From: an uncultured bacterium
GTDB taxonomy: Bacteria; Dictyoglomota; Dictyoglomia; Dictyoglomales; Dictyoglomaceae
Assembly (NCBI GenBank): GCA_938034905.1
Contig: CALHLF010000010.1
Coordinates: 70,108 to 107,765 of the forward strand
DNA length: 37,658 nt
Direction: 5' to 3'
In this document: positions 24,056 through 34,873 of the stretch, in pieces
Layout: each line of letters starts with the position of its first letter
Numbering within the stretch: the first letter of the stretch is position 1
Position numbers and translations under genes: made by a program
The notes under the pieces: generated by a model
The model's database searches: none
Seen by the model: only the letters and a program-made list of their open reading frames with translations
What the model was told of the DNA's origin: nothing

Positions 24056-24640
24056 ATGGAAAAAAAGGTTAAAAAAAGTGATTTTCTTCAAATTTTAAAG
24101 AACAGTCCAATAATTGCTGCTGTAAGAGAAGAGGAAAGATTGACTCAAGCCCTTCAAAGTAAAACAAAAGTTATATTTTTATTAAAAACAAATATCTTAA
24201 CCCTTCCCAATGTAGTCCAGGAAATTAAAAGGCATGAAAAGTTAGCTTTTATTCATCTTGATCTTTTAGAGGGATTAGCCCAAGATAAATACGCCCTGAG
24301 ATATCTTGGAGAAGTGGTAGGAATTGATGGGATAATAACTACAAGGACTAATCTTATCCAACAGGCAAAAGAAGAGGAATTGATTGCGATACAAAGATTT
24401 TTTGTATTAGATTCATCGGCCTTAGCAACAGGAGTAAAGATAATGCAAACTTCAGAGCCTGATTTTGTAGAAATTTTACCTGGAATTATATTTATTCATT
24501 TAGGAGAGGAATTGAGAAATCAACTTTCTTATCCCTTAATTGCGGGAGGACTTATTAGGACTCCTGAAGAGGCAAAGGATATTTTAAATGCAGGAGCGGT
24601 AGGAATATCCACTACATCTATTGCTCTTTGGAACCTTTAG
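24056..24640 (+). CDS. glpP: Glycerol-3-phosphate-responsive antiterminator family protein
   Basis: A 194-residue protein resembling GlpP, which in Bacillus binds glycerol-3-phosphate and glp leader RNA to prevent termination. The fold is a small TIM barrel: SPIIAAVREEERL at the start, IFLLKTNILTL, AFIHLDLLEGLAQDKYALRYL, GIITTRTNLIQQAK, FFVLDSSAL, DFVEILPG and the phosphate-binding AGGLIRTPEEAK plus GAVGIS. Length matches the family. No glycerol kinase, glycerol-3-phosphate dehydrogenase or facilitator gene is nearby, so its targets are elsewhere or differ. It has a consensus promoter, and its 3' end overlaps the convergent atpC by 23 bp. Confidence 0.85.
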   Translation: MEKKVKKSDFLQILKNSPIIAAVREEERLTQALQSKTKVIFLLKTNILTLPNVVQEIKRHEKLAFIHLDLLEGLAQDKYALRYLGEVVGIDGIITTRTNLIQQAKEEELIAIQRFFVLDSSALATGVKIMQTSEPDFVEILPGIIFIHLGEELRNQLSYPLIAGGLIRTPEEAKDILNAGAVGISTTSIALWNL

Positions 24641-25051
24641 TTTCTTCAAGACTCTTTACCGCTCTTAATTTTGCAAGGGCTTTTTGAAGAGATGTATATA
24701 ATTGGATTCTTTGAGAGATAGCCTTCCTTTGAGAGAGAAGTTGCTCTAATTCTTCTTTTTCCTTCTTTACTTTTAATAAATCTATATCCTCTGCTTTTTC
24801 TGCAGAGTCCACTGTTATATATACATTATTATCAACTATTTCCATAAATCCTTCTCCTATAGCAAAATAATGAGATTCATTATTATAGATTACCTTTACA
24901 ACTCCAATGGTAAGATGAGCTAAGGTATTTATATGTCCTGGAAGAATACCCAAAAGTCCATCTTCCACAGGAACCACTATATAAGATACATCCCCTTTAA
25001 AAATAACTTTATCTGGAGTTGATAATTCCAAATGTAAAGATTTTTTATTCA

Positions 25052-25052
<1 letters not shown>
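24618..25052 (-). CDS. atpC: ATP synthase epsilon subunit
   Basis: The 144-residue epsilon subunit links the rotor shaft to the c-ring and can inhibit hydrolysis. The N-terminal beta-sandwich (LELSTPDKVIFKGDVSYIVVP, LPGHINTLAHL, AIGEGFMEI) is followed by a C-terminal helical hairpin (about 85-135). Its ATG shares a base with the atpD stop (TAATG). It is the last gene of the ATP synthase operon and overlaps the convergent GlpP-like gene; no terminator is visible. Confidence 0.95.
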
Positions 25053-27300
<2,248 letters not shown>

Positions 27301-27329
<29 letters not shown>

Positions 27330-28836
27330 ATTCCCTTTGAAACTCCTGAAAACTATTATGGAGCTCGTAGATTACCTGGTCATTCAATTCCAATTTTTGC
27401 CTTATAAGAGATAAGAGGGGAGAATACTTTGTAGAAATATATTCAATATATTTTGAAACAACCTGCTTTACCTCACTTACAGGATAAATATCTAAGAACC
27501 CTCCATTTAATAAATAGAAAGTAATAATTTCTTCCTCGATAGGCTGGACCTCATGAATACCCTGTTTCAGTATCTCTTCTATCCTTAATCCTCTTTCTAC
27601 TTTTTTCTTTGTGGTAGCATCAAGTTCTGTTCCAAATTCCAAAAACAGAGAAAATTCTCTATATTGAGCAAGACTTAATCTCAACATCCCTGCAACTTGT
27701 CTCATACCCTTAGGTTGTGCAGAACCTCCAACCCTTGATACAGAAAGTCCCACATTTATAGCAGGTCTTATTCCCGCATTAAATAAAGCAGTATCTAAAT
27801 AAATTTGGCCATCAGTTATGGAGATTAAATTTGTAGGAATATATGTAGATATTTCTCCAGCAAGAGTCTCTGCAATGGGAAGGGCAGTTAATGAGCCTCC
27901 CCCTTTTTTAATATTAAGTTTTGCAGATCTTTCTAATAAATGAGAATGAAGATAGAAAATATCTCCTGGATATGCCTCTCTTCCTGGAATTCTTCTTAAT
28001 AAAAGGGCAATCTCTCTATAGGTATTAGCATGTTTTGTTAAGTCGTCATATACAATTAAAACTTTCTCACCCTGCATCATAAAATATTCTCCCATGGCGC
28101 ATCCAGAAAAGGGAGCAAGATAACGAAGAGAAGGGGGTTGATCAGGAAAAGTAGCAATTATAATTGTATTCGCTAAGGCTTTATAATCCTTTAATGTCTG
28201 ATAAATACGGGCAATATTGGTCCTCTTTTGAGCAATAGCTACATATATACATATGGTCCCATATCTCCTTTGATTTATAATAGTATCTATAGCAATGGTA
28301 GTTTTCCCAGTTTGTCTATCTCCTAAGATCAGCTCCCTCTGTCCATGTCCTATAGGAATCAAAGCATCTATGATCCTTATTCCTGTATAAAGAGGCTCTT
28401 TTACAGGCTCTCTCTCAAAAATAGTAGGAGCAGGCCTATCTATTGGTAAAAATCCCTCAGGATAAATATTACCAAGATTATCTAAAGGATTTCCAAGGGG
28501 ATCAATTACCCTTCCTAAGAAACTACTCCCTACAGGTACTTGAATTATTTTACCTGTGGAATATACTAAATCTCCTTCTTTTACTTCTTTATCTTTACTA
28601 AGAAGAACTACTCCTACAAATTCTTCAGAAAGGCTAAGAACCATTCCTAAAGCTCCCGACGAAAAAACCACCATCTCCCCTAAAAATGCATCATCTAAAA
28701 GGGAAACCTGAGCTACCCCATCTCCTACATATTTTACATAACCTATATTGGAAAGTCTTGGAGTAAAATTATATTTTTCTATTCTTTTTTCTATCTCTTT
28801 CCAGGGAATTCCCAATATTGTTTCGGCCATACTCAT
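27301..28836 (-). CDS. atpA: ATP synthase alpha subunit
   Basis: The non-catalytic nucleotide-binding F1 subunit, 511 residues. The P-loop GDRQTGKT (172-179), IGHGQRELI before it, and the arginine-finger region (INVGLSVSRVGGSAQ) are intact. The N-terminal helix that normally contacts the delta subunit is present (about 3-22), of interest because delta here lacks its usual partner domain. Its start overlaps the b-delta gene by 4 nt; an alternative ATG two codons later is possible. Confidence 0.98.
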
Positions 28837-29570
28837 ATATTTTCAGTCTCCTTTATATATTGATATATTTGATTAAGATGAAAATCTAAAGAATGATCCA
28901 AAAGATATTCTCCAATAAAAATCCTAAAACCAAGAATCATTGTTGGATCCTCTTCATACACAAATTTCCATTCTCCTGGAAGGCTTTTTCTCAACTTCTC
29001 TTCAACTTTATTTATAATTCCAGATCTCAATTCATTAGAGGAAACAAATCGAATCTCCTTTATGGAACTGGTATTTAATTGGGGAAGATATTTTTCAAAA
29101 TCCTCTAAAAAAGAAAGTAAAAATATCTCTTGGGAATTTTGAGGAAGAAATTTGATAAAGAATTGACGAGTAATAAGTTTTGAAAGAGCAACAATTTCCT
29201 CCCTTGAAGTTTCCAATGCTCTTCTTCTTTCTGCCTTAGCTATATCATGGGCTTTTAAAATAATCTTTTCAGCTTCTTCCTCTGCCTTTGTAATTATCTC
29301 CTGCTTTATTTTTTCCGCGCTTCCTATTGCCTCTTCCACAATTTTTGCTGCCTCATCCCTTGCAGAAAGAAGCCTTTCTTCTCTCCTCTTTCTCAATTCT
29401 TCTGCTTCTTTCAATTTTTCCTCTGCATTCTTCAATGTCTCTTCTATCTTCCTTTTCCTTTCCTCCATTATTCTTAGAAGATTTCCAATAAAATATCTTT
29501 TTATAATCCATGCAAGGAGTAATAGATTAACTATAGATGAAAAAATAGTAAGAACGTTAAAGCTAAACAT
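28833..29570 (-). CDS. ATP synthase b-delta fusion subunit
   Basis: A 245-residue peripheral-stalk protein. Residues 1-30 are a single membrane span with a short N-terminus, 30-135 a highly charged coiled coil (EERKRKIEETLKNAEEKLKE) typical of subunit b. Residues about 170-240 match the C-terminal domain of delta (FVSSNELRSGIINKVEEKL, DPTMILGFRIFIGEYLLDHS). The roughly 105-residue N-terminal helical domain of delta, which caps alpha, is not recognisable; only a short linker region lies between. There is no separate atpH in the operon. Mycobacteria have a b-delta fusion, but it retains the whole of delta. Position between atpE and atpA agrees with atpF-atpH. Confidence 0.85.
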   Translation of the reverse strand: MFSFNVLTIFSSIVNLLLLAWIIKRYFIGNLLRIMEERKRKIEETLKNAEEKLKEAEELRKRREERLLSARDEAAKIVEEAIGSAEKIKQEIITKAEEEAEKIILKAHDIAKAERRRALETSREEIVALSKLITRQFFIKFLPQNSQEIFLLSFLEDFEKYLPQLNTSSIKEIRFVSSNELRSGIINKVEEKLRKSLPGEWKFVYEEDPTMILGFRIFIGEYLLDHSLDFHLNQIYQYIKETENI

Positions 29571-29573
29571 ATT

Positions 29574-29831
29574 TTACTTGAGTCTCCCTAATAATGGATT
29601 TGCGAAGAGTAATATTAAGGAAATCGTTAGGGTAAAGATAACAATGGTCTCAATAAAAGCTAAAGCAAAAAGAAGCATTCTATTAATTTGATCTCCTGCT
29701 TCAGGTTGTCGAGCAACACTTTCAAAGGCAGAAGAAGCTGCGTTTCCCTGAGCTCTTGTAGCAAACATGCCCACTAAAGCAATGGATAAACCTGAAGTAA
29801 TAATAGAAACAATTATAATCCATTCTATCAT
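29574..29831 (-). CDS. atpE: ATP synthase c subunit
   Basis: The 85-residue rotor-ring hairpin: helix 1, the polar loop FESVARQPEAGDQ, and helix 2 with the ion-binding Glu61. Aligned by eye to the sodium-type c subunit of Ilyobacter tartaricus, Gln28 and Glu61 keep the same 33-residue spacing as Gln32 and Glu65, and Thr62 takes the place of Ser66. The site's Tyr70 is Phe66 here, and the Pro four residues before the Gln is Ala24. So Na+ use is plausible but not certain. It lies between atpB and the b-delta gene. Confidence 0.96.
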   Translation of the reverse strand: MIEWIIIVSIITSGLSIALVGMFATRAQGNAASSAFESVARQPEAGDQINRMLLFALAFIETIVIFTLTISLILLFANPLLGRLK

Positions 29832-29843
29832 AACAAACCTCCT

Positions 29844-30500
29844 TTACTCTTCAAATACTGCGGCCAAATAGGCGGCTGAAAGGGTTGTAAAGATTAATGC
29901 TTGAATAAAACCCATAAACATGGAAAGAACCATTATGGGAATAGGAACAATGAGGGGAGCCAATAAGGAAATTATAGCTAAAACAATATGTTCCCCTGTA
30001 ATATTTCCAAAAAGTCGCAAGGCAAGGGAAATAGGTCGAGTAATCTGCTCCAAAATGTTAATAGGAAGAAAAAGAGGAGAAGGAGAAATAAAATTTTTAA
30101 GATATTTCTTTCCCTTTTCTTTGACTGCAATATATTGAATATATAAAATTGTTCCAAGAGCTAAGCCAATAGTTACATTTAAATCAGAAGTAGGAGAGGC
30201 AAAACCTGGAATAAGTCCTGACCAGTTTGAAAGAAGGATAAAGAGAAAAAGAGAAGAGAAGAATGGAAAATATTTAACAGATTTCTCTTCTCCTAAAAAT
30301 CCTCCTAAATATCTTTGAAAAATCTCAATAAGAGCTTCCACTAAGCTTTGTCTCTTTGAGACAATTTCTTCTTGTGGTCTATAGGAAAGCCAAAAACTTA
30401 TTATTAAAACTAATATACTTATAACCTGCAAACTTATAAAAGTATTTGTTATTTTGAAATCCCCTATTTTAAATATTACCTTAGGCCCTATTTCTTCCAT
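29844..30500 (-). CDS. atpB: ATP synthase a subunit
   Basis: The 218-residue stator membrane subunit forming the ion half-channels. The essential Arg is Arg162 in SLALRLFGNITGEH; the LLSNWSGLIPGFASPTSDLN segment and the C-terminal FIQALIFTTLSAAYL span are characteristic. About five to six membrane spans are visible, with no signal peptide. Its ATG overlaps the stop of the AtpI-like gene by one base. Confidence 0.97.
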   Translation of the reverse strand: MEEIGPKVIFKIGDFKITNTFISLQVISILVLIISFWLSYRPQEEIVSKRQSLVEALIEIFQRYLGGFLGEEKSVKYFPFFSSLFLFILLSNWSGLIPGFASPTSDLNVTIGLALGTILYIQYIAVKEKGKKYLKNFISPSPLFLPINILEQITRPISLALRLFGNITGEHIVLAIISLLAPLIVPIPIMVLSMFMGFIQALIFTTLSAAYLAAVFEE

Positions 30501-30838
30501 TATCTTTTTTCCTTCAAAATTTTAATTATCATATACCATTGCCCTATTATATATCCTAAAATAAAAAGCAGAACTCCTGAAAGTCCTGCCTTGAGACTCA
30601 TTATAAGTAAAATAATAAGTATTACATATCTTCTTACAAAATGTTTTTTATATTTATTTATACCATCTTTCTTAATATTTTCTGCCAACCAACATATGGA
30701 AATTATACTCCCAGAAAACCCAAAAGTCAAAGAAGATATACAAGGATATATTAGGTAAAAGCCTAATCCAATTAACAAAATAATTACTGCAATCTTTGTA
30801 TATTTATCGTAGAATTCTAAAGATGTCACGAAAACCAA
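30500..30838 (-). CDS. atpI: AtpI-like membrane protein
   Basis: A 112-residue protein with about four hydrophobic spans, directly before atpB, as expected of AtpI (ATP synthase protein I), which aids c-ring assembly or ion supply. The sequence is poorly conserved and the assignment rests mainly on position and topology. The start is uncertain: TTG at 30838 (with AGGAAT upstream) overlaps atpZ by 35 nt; a GTG three codons later is an alternative. Confidence 0.7.
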   Translation of the reverse strand: MVFVTSLEFYDKYTKIAVIILLIGLGFYLIYPCISSLTFGFSGSIISICWLAENIKKDGINKYKKHFVRRYVILIILLIMSLKAGLSGVLLFILGYIIGQWYMIIKILKEKR

Positions 30839-31007
30839 CCCATATTCCTAAAGCGATTCCCGCAAGGAGGAAAACAGGAGAAGAATGAAAAATCTTATCA
30901 AGATAATAACCAAGAAATATCCCTACAAGAAGGGCTGCCAAAACACTTGTTCCCAAAGAGAAAGCAATATTGAATATTTCCCATGGAGATCTTGGTTTTC
31001 TCTTCAT
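30804..31007 (-). CDS. atpZ: AtpZ-like two-span membrane protein
   Basis: A 67-residue protein with two hydrophobic helices and the family pattern SLGTSVLAALLVGIFLGYYL followed by DKIF and IALGIWVGFRDIFR. AtpZ proteins are encoded at the start of many atp operons and are proposed to act with AtpI in Mg2+/Ca2+ transport or assembly. It overlaps the yqeY stop by 4 nt. Confidence 0.88.
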   Translation of the reverse strand: MKRKPRSPWEIFNIAFSLGTSVLAALLVGIFLGYYLDKIFHSSPVFLLAGIALGIWVGFRDIFRILR

Positions 31008-31459
31008 TTATTTCCTAACAATTCCTCTACAACTTTTCTTATCCTTTCTCCATCAGCCTTTCCTCTTAATTCTTGCATTGCAGATTTCATTACTCTGCCT
31101 AAATCCTTTATATCCTTTGCCTCTACTTCTTCTATTATTCTTTTTAAAATTTCCTTTAATTCATTATAAGACATCTCCTCTGGAAGATATTCCTCTAAGA
31201 TTTTTACTTCCCTTTCCTCCTTCTCAGAGAGATCAAATCTTCCTCCTTTTTTATAAAGCTCTATAGCTTCTCTTCTCTTTTTTATTTCCTTATTTATCAC
31301 ATCTATAACATCTTCATCGGTCAATTCCTTTCCCTTTTCTCTCATATCAATCTCCCTATATTTTATGGCAGAACGAAGAAAGCTCAATACCTCTGCTTTA
31401 AAGGAATCTCTATCCTTTACTGCTCTAAGATAATCCTTTGTAATTTTCTCATAAAGCAT
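31004..31459 (-). CDS. yqeY: GatB/YqeY domain protein
   Basis: A 151-residue, helical cytoplasmic protein of the YqeY family, related to the tail domain of GatB of the amidotransferase. The family pattern is clear: RDSFKAEVLSFLRSAIKYRE, a central VINKEIKKRREAIELYKKGG, EEYLPEEMS and the C-terminal DLGRVMKSAMQELRGKADG. Free-standing YqeY proteins have no established function beyond possible tRNA binding. It lies 13 nt after the deacetylase-like gene and overlaps atpZ, tying it into the ATP synthase transcript. Confidence 0.93.
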   Translation of the reverse strand: MLYEKITKDYLRAVKDRDSFKAEVLSFLRSAIKYREIDMREKGKELTDEDVIDVINKEIKKRREAIELYKKGGRFDLSEKEEREVKILEEYLPEEMSYNELKEILKRIIEEVEAKDIKDLGRVMKSAMQELRGKADGERIRKVVEELLGNK

Positions 31460-31472
31460 ATTTACTTCCTCC

Positions 31473-32426
31473 TTAAATACCCTCGTTTATTACTTTTAAT
31501 ATCCTTAGCCAACCATTTTTCGTATTTTCTGGATTATAGCCCCCTCCACCTAATATTAAAACTCTTCCATCGCATATTCTATGGGCTAAGTTATGAATTT
31601 CTGAGACGAATTTTTCATAACCTTCATAGGAATAATTCAAATGGGTTATGGGATCACCTTGAATTCCATCTACTCCTGCTTGAAGGATAATAAGTTCTGT
31701 CTTAAATTCCATAGAGAAGTCTTCTACTTCTCTCAATGCAGATAATAAATCTTCATCGGAAGAACCAGGAAGAAGAGGAATATTCAATTTTGTTCCAAAG
31801 GCCTCTTTACTTCCCCTTTCATGTCTTCCTCCAGTTCCCGGATATAGAAATCTTCCATCCTCATGAATATCCACTATATATAAAAAGGGATCATCTAAAA
31901 ATTCATAAAATACTCCATCTCCATGGTGGGCATCAATATCTATATAAAGTATTTCCTTAATTCCATATTCTTTTCTCGCCTTATTTATAGCGATACCAAT
32001 ATCATTGAATATACAAAAACCAGAAGCACTATCTCTTTTTGCATGGTGAAGTCCTGCCATTGGAACGAAAATATGCTTATAATTTTCCTTAATTATTAAT
32101 TCTAATCCTCTTAAAGTGGCTCCTACCACATAAGATGCAGCCTCGAAACATCCAGGATAAGCAGGGGTGTCTCCATAATCTAAAAAACCTACCCCCTCCT
32201 TTGATTTTCTCTTAACCAACTCTACATATTCCTTTGTATGAAAGAGGAGAAGATCCAACTCCTTTGCTAAAACAGGGGGAAAAACCTTAATTTTCTTTTC
32301 CTCGATAATCTTTTCAAATTCCTTCCAGAAAGATTCCAACCTTTTCCGATTCATGGGATGATCCCCTGGAAAAGAATAGCTTAAGAGTTCTTCTCCCAAA
32401 ATTACTGCACTATAACCTTCTGACAA
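31473..32426 (-). CDS. Histone-deacetylase-family amidohydrolase (AcuC-like)
   Basis: A 317-residue zinc deacetylase of the class I/II arginase-deacetylase fold. The charge-relay pair (GLHHAK), the zinc ligands in DIDAHHGDG and in QAGVDGIQGD, and the transition-state Tyr in LGGGGYN are present, so it should be active. Bacterial relatives deacetylate acetyl-CoA synthetase or polyamines; the substrate here is unknown. It starts with TTG at 32426, 17 nt inside the yigZ gene, after a GGAGGG site. Confidence 0.9.
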   Translation of the reverse strand: MSEGYSAVILGEELLSYSFPGDHPMNRKRLESFWKEFEKIIEEKKIKVFPPVLAKELDLLLFHTKEYVELVKRKSKEGVGFLDYGDTPAYPGCFEAASYVVGATLRGLELIIKENYKHIFVPMAGLHHAKRDSASGFCIFNDIGIAINKARKEYGIKEILYIDIDAHHGDGVFYEFLDDPFLYIVDIHEDGRFLYPGTGGRHERGSKEAFGTKLNIPLLPGSSDEDLLSALREVEDFSMEFKTELIILQAGVDGIQGDPITHLNYSYEGYEKFVSEIHNLAHRICDGRVLILGGGGYNPENTKNGWLRILKVINEGI

Positions 32427-33000
32427 TCCCCATTCCCTCCTTCCCTAATAGATAATTTTCAAACTCTTCTCTTTTACTGACAGGAATTTTTATTTTTAAA
32501 ACTACTTTATCTAAAAATTCTTCCTCAATATTTGAAGAAAAATTTTTAAATATTTCCCTTTTCAATTGTGAAAAATAATTATATGGGATTGTTATATTAT
32601 ACTCTAATGTTTCAATTCTTTTTATTATACCACCCGCTTCAATCGCAGATTTAGAGACTAAATAATAGGCAGATATTAATCCTTTAATTCCCAATTTTAT
32701 TCCCCCAAAGTATCTTACTACAACAACCATTGAGTCCCAGAGATTATATTCCCTTAACGCCTTTAAAATAGGCCTCCCTGCAGAATTGGCAGGCTCTCCA
32801 CCATCAGAAAAATATTCCTGAGAAGGTAACCTCCTATATGCCCAACAATAATGGGTAGCAGAAGGATGTTCTTCTCTAATTTTTTGTAAAATTATATTAG
32901 GCTCTTGGATTAATGGAAAAGAAAAACCAAAAAAGGTTGATCTTTGTATTTTTATTTCCACCCTTCCTTCTTCTTTTATACTAAAATATTCATCTTCCAT
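32410..33000 (-). CDS. yigZ: YigZ/IMPACT family protein
   Basis: A 196-residue cytoplasmic protein of the YigZ (UPF0029) family. The N-terminal IMPACT domain shows ATHYCWAYR, SDGGEPANSAGRPIL and the VVVRYFGGIKLG signature, and the C-terminal domain (about 135-196) has a ferredoxin-like EF-G-type pattern. Relatives may bind RNA or ribosomes; the role is not settled. The DGEP motif is complete. Confidence 0.93.
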   Translation of the reverse strand: MEDEYFSIKEEGRVEIKIQRSTFFGFSFPLIQEPNIILQKIREEHPSATHYCWAYRRLPSQEYFSDGGEPANSAGRPILKALREYNLWDSMVVVVRYFGGIKLGIKGLISAYYLVSKSAIEAGGIIKRIETLEYNITIPYNYFSQLKREIFKNFSSNIEEEFLDKVVLKIKIPVSKREEFENYLLGKEGMGIVRRL

Positions 33001-33018
33001 ATTAAAATAAAATCTTAC

Positions 33019-33978
33019 TTATCCCTCAGCCCCCAATATTATTGAAAGGTTAATTAACTTATTTTCTCTTATAATTTTAAGGGATACTTTTGTTCCAGGA
33101 GGGGTATTACTAAGAAATCTATGTAAATCATCAATATTATTAACAACTTCTCCATTAATCTCCACTACTACATCCTGAGACTGTAATCCCCCTTTACTAG
33201 CAGGGCTAAAAGGAGCAACCCTTATTACATAAACTCCCCCTTCTTGATGAAGAGAAAGGATATCCCTAATTCTCTGAGGTAGTATAACACTTTGTCCAAT
33301 AATTCCAAGATAACTTCTTCTTACTCTTCCATCTTTTATTAGAAGACCTGCCACCCACTTTGCAGTATTTATAGGGATTGAAAAACATATACCTTGAGCC
33401 CCTTGAATTATAGCAGTATTAACTCCTATAGCCTTTCCATATATATCTACCAATGGTCCTCCAGAACTTCCAGGATTTAAAGGGGCATCAGTCTGAATAA
33501 TATTATCCATTAAATGTCCACTAAAACTTCTTAGGGATCTTCCTAAAGCACTTATAACACCACTAGTTACACTATGTCCAAATCCTAAGGGATTTCCTAT
33601 TGCCATAACAGGTTGTCCCACCTTCAGTTTATCAGAATCTCCAAATTCAAGCATAGGCAAATCCCTCTCAGAAATTCTTATAACCGCAAGATCTGTTTGA
33701 GGATCCTCTCCCACCAGCTCTGCTATAAATTGTCTTCTATCTGCTAAGGTTACTGTCAGTTTATTAGCCTGATGGGTTACATGGCTATTGGTAAGAATAT
33801 AGCCATCAGGAGTGAATATAAATCCCGATGCTACACCTTTTACCTCTTGAAATCCTGTAAAAAAGGAAAAACCAACCGCTTGACTGATATCTATATTTAC
33901 CACTGCAGGACTTACCTTTTCTATCACTTTTACGATAGCTTGGGAATATGCTTCTAATATCTTTTCAAAATCTTCCAT
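33019..33978 (-). CDS. HtrA/DegP-like serine protease, no signal peptide
   Basis: A 319-residue trypsin-like protease with the triad His66 (TNSHVTH), Asp96 (QTDLAVI) and Ser172 (NPGSSGGPL), followed by one PDZ domain (about 208-315; YLGIIGQ, GGVYVIRVAPFSPASKGGL, DVVVEINGE). Most HtrA proteins have an N-terminal signal or membrane anchor. Here the ATG at 33978 is followed directly by a hydrophilic helix, and an in-frame stop lies four codons upstream, so the protein appears cytoplasmic. A GGGGGAG site lies inside the end of the hydrolase gene. Confidence 0.92.
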   Translation of the reverse strand: MEDFEKILEAYSQAIVKVIEKVSPAVVNIDISQAVGFSFFTGFQEVKGVASGFIFTPDGYILTNSHVTHQANKLTVTLADRRQFIAELVGEDPQTDLAVIRISERDLPMLEFGDSDKLKVGQPVMAIGNPLGFGHSVTSGVISALGRSLRSFSGHLMDNIIQTDAPLNPGSSGGPLVDIYGKAIGVNTAIIQGAQGICFSIPINTAKWVAGLLIKDGRVRRSYLGIIGQSVILPQRIRDILSLHQEGGVYVIRVAPFSPASKGGLQSQDVVVEINGEVVNNIDDLHRFLSNTPPGTKVSLKIIRENKLINLSIILGAEG

Positions 33979-34873
33979 TTTCTCCCCCTATTATCCATTC
34001 TACTATATATTTTATACTTTTTTCTAAAACATCAAGATGATCTGTATCTTCCAGAATAATAAAAGATCTATCTTCCCTTTTATATGTATTAAAAACTCTT
34101 TCCACATCCTGTTTTTCATAAAACTCGTCCCTATCTCCAACAATAACTAGCATAGGAAGATTTATTTTCTCCCAGATTGTTTTTATATTAGAGGGAAACG
34201 CAGCATTAAAAAAGGCCAATGAATAGTTAGTAACTAACAATGGATCCTCTAATTTTTGTGAAAGATCCCAGGAAATGATCCTAAAATGGGGAAATATAGG
34301 GGCAAGAAATTGAAAAACCTTTGAAATAGTTTTTTGTTTTAGTAAACTCTCACTCCTTGAAGAGATTCTCTCTATGGGTAAACCTCCTGCAATTAAGATT
34401 AGTCCTGAAGGATATAGTGTTAATTCCTTTACATATTTTAAAGTTAAACCTGCTCCCATACTATGTCCCCCTAAATACACTGGGATGATGGGATTTTCTT
34501 TTAAAACTAATTGATAGAAGATACCCAAATCATAAACTAAGGTCATAGAATCAGGAACATCCCCTCTCTTCCCTTCAGAATTACCATGTCCCCTTAAATC
34601 GGGAAGATATACCTTTATCCCATAATTTGATAATTCTTGGGCAAAAGGAAGATAATATTTCCCATATCCTACAATTCCGTGGACAAATATTAACACTGCC
34701 TTTGGTTTCTCAGGGGATAAAACTCTATAAGCTAATTTTTTTCCATCTAATGCTTTATAATAAAAAATCTTATCGGGAATATTTTTAACTTTATCCCCAA
34801 AACTTTTAAAATCCAAGGAGAAAATTGGAAAAATAAGAAGAATAAAAATTAAGAAATAAATTTTACTCCTCAT
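33965..34873 (-). CDS. Secreted or anchored alpha/beta hydrolase (monoacylglycerol-lipase-like)
   Basis: A 302-residue serine hydrolase. Residues 1-19 are a hydrophobic signal or anchor sequence (KIYFLIFILLIFPIFS). The oxyanion HG motif (FVHGIVGYGKYY), PDLRGHGNSEG, nucleophile GHSMG, acid in VGDRDEFY and His in DTDHLD follow in order. This resembles lysophospholipase/monoacylglycerol lipases; the ester substrate cannot be named. It overlaps the oxidoreductase gene by 11 nt and the protease gene by 14 nt. Confidence 0.88.
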   Translation of the reverse strand: MRSKIYFLIFILLIFPIFSLDFKSFGDKVKNIPDKIFYYKALDGKKLAYRVLSPEKPKAVLIFVHGIVGYGKYYLPFAQELSNYGIKVYLPDLRGHGNSEGKRGDVPDSMTLVYDLGIFYQLVLKENPIIPVYLGGHSMGAGLTLKYVKELTLYPSGLILIAGGLPIERISSRSESLLKQKTISKVFQFLAPIFPHFRIISWDLSQKLEDPLLVTNYSLAFFNAAFPSNIKTIWEKINLPMLVIVGDRDEFYEKQDVERVFNTYKREDRSFIILEDTDHLDVLEKSIKYIVEWIIGGENGRF

